Source of the DNA: Lingula anatina
Taxonomy: Eukaryota; Brachiopoda; Lingulata; Lingulida; Lingulidae
Assembly (NCBI RefSeq): GCF_001039355.2
Contig: NW_019775728.1
Span: 9,578-30,536 of the forward strand
DNA length: 20,959 nucleotides
Direction of reading: 5' to 3'
Part shown: piece by piece, positions 18,786 to 20,959 of the stretch
Layout: each line of letters opens with the position of its first letter
How positions within the stretch are numbered: the stretch's first letter is position 1
Made by a program: the position numbers and the translations under genes
Notes under the pieces: model-generated
Seen by the model: the letters and a program-made list of their open reading frames with translations, nothing else
Database searches by the model: none
What the model was told of the DNA's origin: nothing

Positions 18786-19644
18786 TACCACAGTGACTGT
18801 GTGATGTTCGTAATCTAGACTCAATGAGAGGCTTAAAGCACTGATCTTATTCTCAAAGGCACAGGGCCACAAAGTCATTACGTTATAAACCGCTAGACAA
18901 TGTTTCTTTGGTCTAATTGGAACCGTAGTCCGCTTCCTATTACTTTGTACAGGTGACATTCGTCCATATACTAACCCCAATACCCCACCTAACCCTAACC
19001 TGTACTATTCATATGGGAGCCCGGACTTCCATTTCTAGGACTTCCATTCCTGTTACACGGGGACGTTAAATGAAGTCTACCGAATGGATGTGAAGTATCT
19101 GAAGTAGTTCGTTCTGACATTTCTGACTCGGCATCACCGAGACCGAAACGGGAACAATTTATCTAGTTTATAATTTACTAAATCTTCTTTCTGTTTTCTT
19201 TACTTGACAACCTAAATTGTAATCAAATCTGCTGAATCAAGGTACACATCACGGTTTTCACACTATCGATTGCAGTGTAGCATTATTGCAGGATACACTG
19301 TGTAGGTGATAGGTCGCTGACTTTTATTAAAAGATGTGCTAGAACCAATAAGAAAGATCGTTATAGCCATGTGATGTCTTTCCACAGTACGCTGATAAAA
19401 TATTACGTGTATTAGAGCGTTCTTTTTGAGCGTCACTGCTGTGTGACAAAAGTAGGCTCAATAGGAGGCTTTGTTCCCCCAGTGGAGACTGCCAGGTGTA
19501 AGACATCCCGTCCCAAGATGTGGCCGGTGATTTCTGGCACAGAGAGTCACCGTAGAGAGGACATATTCCGCTGTCTAGTCTCTCCTGACTACAGCTGGTG
19601 TGGAGGGATTGCAAAGTAAGTTTAAAGTGGCTGACTTTCTGCAG

Positions 19645-19829
19645 GTGTGCGCATGCCCGTGTGTGTTTGCGTGCGTGTGCGAATTTGTGTGCGCCCGTGT
19701 GTGCATGTATGTTTGCATATGTGAATGTGTGTGCGTACATACGAGCGTGAATGCAGGGGCGTGGATCCATACGTATGTGTGTGTGTGTGTGTGTGTGATT
19801 GTGTGTGTGATTGTGTGTGTGTGTGTGTT
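19645..19829. repeat. GT-rich imperfect repeat
   Basis: Impure GTGTGCGTGC sequence followed by (GT)n at 19775-19829, interrupted twice by GATT. The long His/Thr-rich frames on the minus strand are artefacts of the repeat. Confidence 0.92.
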
Positions 19830-20830
19830 TAGTGCACGTGACTCTGAAATGCAAATTATTTCAAGAAAAAAAAAGCGATAAAGAACATAAGGTGAGCACT
19901 GCGAATCTTTAAGGCACACACTTCGTGTCCCAGTCTGCGTACGGGTGGCCATGAAGTCCAGCGATTAGCCACCTCTCTCAGCTGTAATCCGGCCTGTCCA
20001 CTTTGACCACCAGGTGACCAACATGGCCCTTAATACCGACCCGACGGGCACCTGTCATTGGTCAGTGTGGGAAGGTCAGCGGCGGCCATCCCCACCTGAA
20101 TAGCCAATGGTCAGCACTCTTGTTAAGTGCGATTAGTAATGACTTGGGGTTGAAGTTATTTGAGACACAGTGTAAAGGAAGACCCCAATTAAGACTCAGC
20201 CGAGGACTGACCCATGTCCACTGTGTCCAGTCACAAGGGTCCACTGTGAGTGTGGCCACTGTTCTGACCGTCTCCACACCTGCTCGGACGCTCAAGGAAA
20301 CCGTCCAGCCTCATTTCTCGGTAACCTCCCTTCACATCGTATAAGGTGGGCCTATGATATCGCCGGATTCCCTGCCTGTCACCCTGGACTGTGCTAGATA
20401 AGAGACCAGCTGAAGGTAAACAGAGATTAGGATTAAGATAAATTATTTGTTGATGTATTGCTCGGGTTAGGGACTTTAATGTGTTAATACTCAGTATGTC
20501 CGCGAGGAGTCCGAGGGAGCTGGACAGGCCGGACAGTGGGTGGTCAGGTAGGTCAGTAGACAGAGTGTACCGTATGACCCTACTGCGAATATCATGATGT
20601 CGAAAACCTGACGAGAGAACGTGAAATGGGGTTTGATTTAAGGTTGAACTAAATGGGGTAATTATGGCCGCTGACAGCACTTCACAGAGTGGTTATCCGT
20701 GAAGTGAAACGTAGCAAGTTTATTTCTGTGTTCCAAGCCACTCACAATACTCCGGAGTTTACATCCATATGTCGTTGTCTGAATACAAAAGAGGTTTGCG
20801 TCGGTGTGTGAGTAACCCCCCCCCCTTCCT

Positions 20831-20831
<1 letters not shown>

Positions 20832-20876
<45 letters not shown>
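20832..20876. repeat. (CA)n microsatellite preceded by a C-run
   Basis: About 45 bases of CA repeats after a C-run at about 20817-20825 and the short block TTCCTC. Confidence 0.95.
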
Positions 20877-20878
<2 letters not shown>

Positions 20879-20959
20879 TTTCTATCTCCATATTTCTCTT
20901 GTTCGCCCGGGTAGGGGGCCGGTGGGGGTGAGGGTGGGGTACACAGGGGTGCTATAGTC

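Larger units (their letters stand above)
15681..20959. other. Right-hand region without a supported gene
   Basis: From about 17.2 kb base composition rises towards balanced GC, and several overlapping short frames appear (for example 17658-17960 minus, 20231-20680 minus). None shows a domain, a signal peptide or paired splice sites. Opposed CCAAT boxes occur at 20057-20061 (ATTGG) and 20104-20108 (CCAAT). If genes exist here they are short exons or non-coding transcripts that cannot be recognised by eye. Confidence 0.5.

Noticed and set aside
18516-18980. Minus-strand 154-codon His/Thr/Pro-rich frame
   Set aside because: It is a translation of the CA/GT and G-run repeats, with no domain or splice support.
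18970-19000. CCTAACCCTAACC, resembling telomeric repeat
   Set aside because: Fewer than three units; too short to be an interstitial telomere tract.
19339-19952. Overlapping minus-strand frames of 171 and 125 codons rich in His and Thr
   Set aside because: They are produced by the (GT)n block in two frames; no conserved segment is visible outside the repeat.
20231-20680. Minus-strand 149-codon frame
   Set aside because: Ordinary composition but no recognisable domain, signal peptide or splice pairing. In GC-balanced DNA a frame of this length can occur by chance.
1-20959. CRISPR arrays, bacterial operons, tRNA or rRNA genes
   Set aside because: No regularly spaced repeats and no ribosome-binding-site-led gene series. 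Visual checks for tRNA B-box sequence (GGTTCGAATCC-like) found only a partial match inside the mucin exon. A tRNAscan-SE run would settle the tRNA point.

Overview
The window looks like animal nuclear DNA. It is AT-rich and gene-poor, with long microsatellites and homopolymers, decayed transposable elements, and one gene split by GT-AG introns. The Reeler-domain secreted protein, the non-LTR retrotransposon tails, a THAP-type transposase relic and the recurring palindromic octamers TACATGTA and TAGGCCTA suggest a marine invertebrate, most likely a mollusc. That identification is inference: no rRNA, mitochondrial or diagnostic marker gene is present.

The one well-supported gene is on the minus strand, coding positions 6787 to 2988. 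Three exons join with matching phases and consensus splice sites into a predicted 670-residue protein. It has a signal peptide, one complete Reeler (reelin N-terminal) domain with two cysteines, a Thr/Pro-rich mucin-like stalk of about 480 residues, and a C-terminal hydrophobic tail typical of GPI anchoring. The Reeler domain is divided across all three exons; the whole stalk and anchor signal are in exon 3. The predicted product is a cell-surface or shed mucin-like glycoprotein displaying a Reeler domain, a fold found in invertebrate defence proteins and ferric-chelate reductase relatives.

Exon 2 of this gene is bracketed by a cluster of three palindromic MITE-like elements (4875-5076, 5093-5337, 5620-5833). 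Intron 2 also carries a (TA)30 microsatellite, and intron 1 a possible retroposon tail ending in (AAAC)5.

Upstream of the gene on the plus strand, 8794-9286 is a broken THAP-domain gene, probably a transposase relic. Two different non-LTR retrotransposon C-terminal (zf-RVT) remnants face each other tail to tail at 13560-13945 (+) and 15290-15680 (-). Between them are a T22 tract, a perfect 28-bp palindrome flanked by 7-bp direct repeats, and a composite TC/AC/GC microsatellite. A GC-richer block at 12894-13080 (-) has a good start context and a strong splice donor and may be a first exon, but I cannot name it.

The left 2.9 kb and the right ~5 kb (15.7-20.96 kb) hold simple repeats and many short accidental frames, but no gene I can support.
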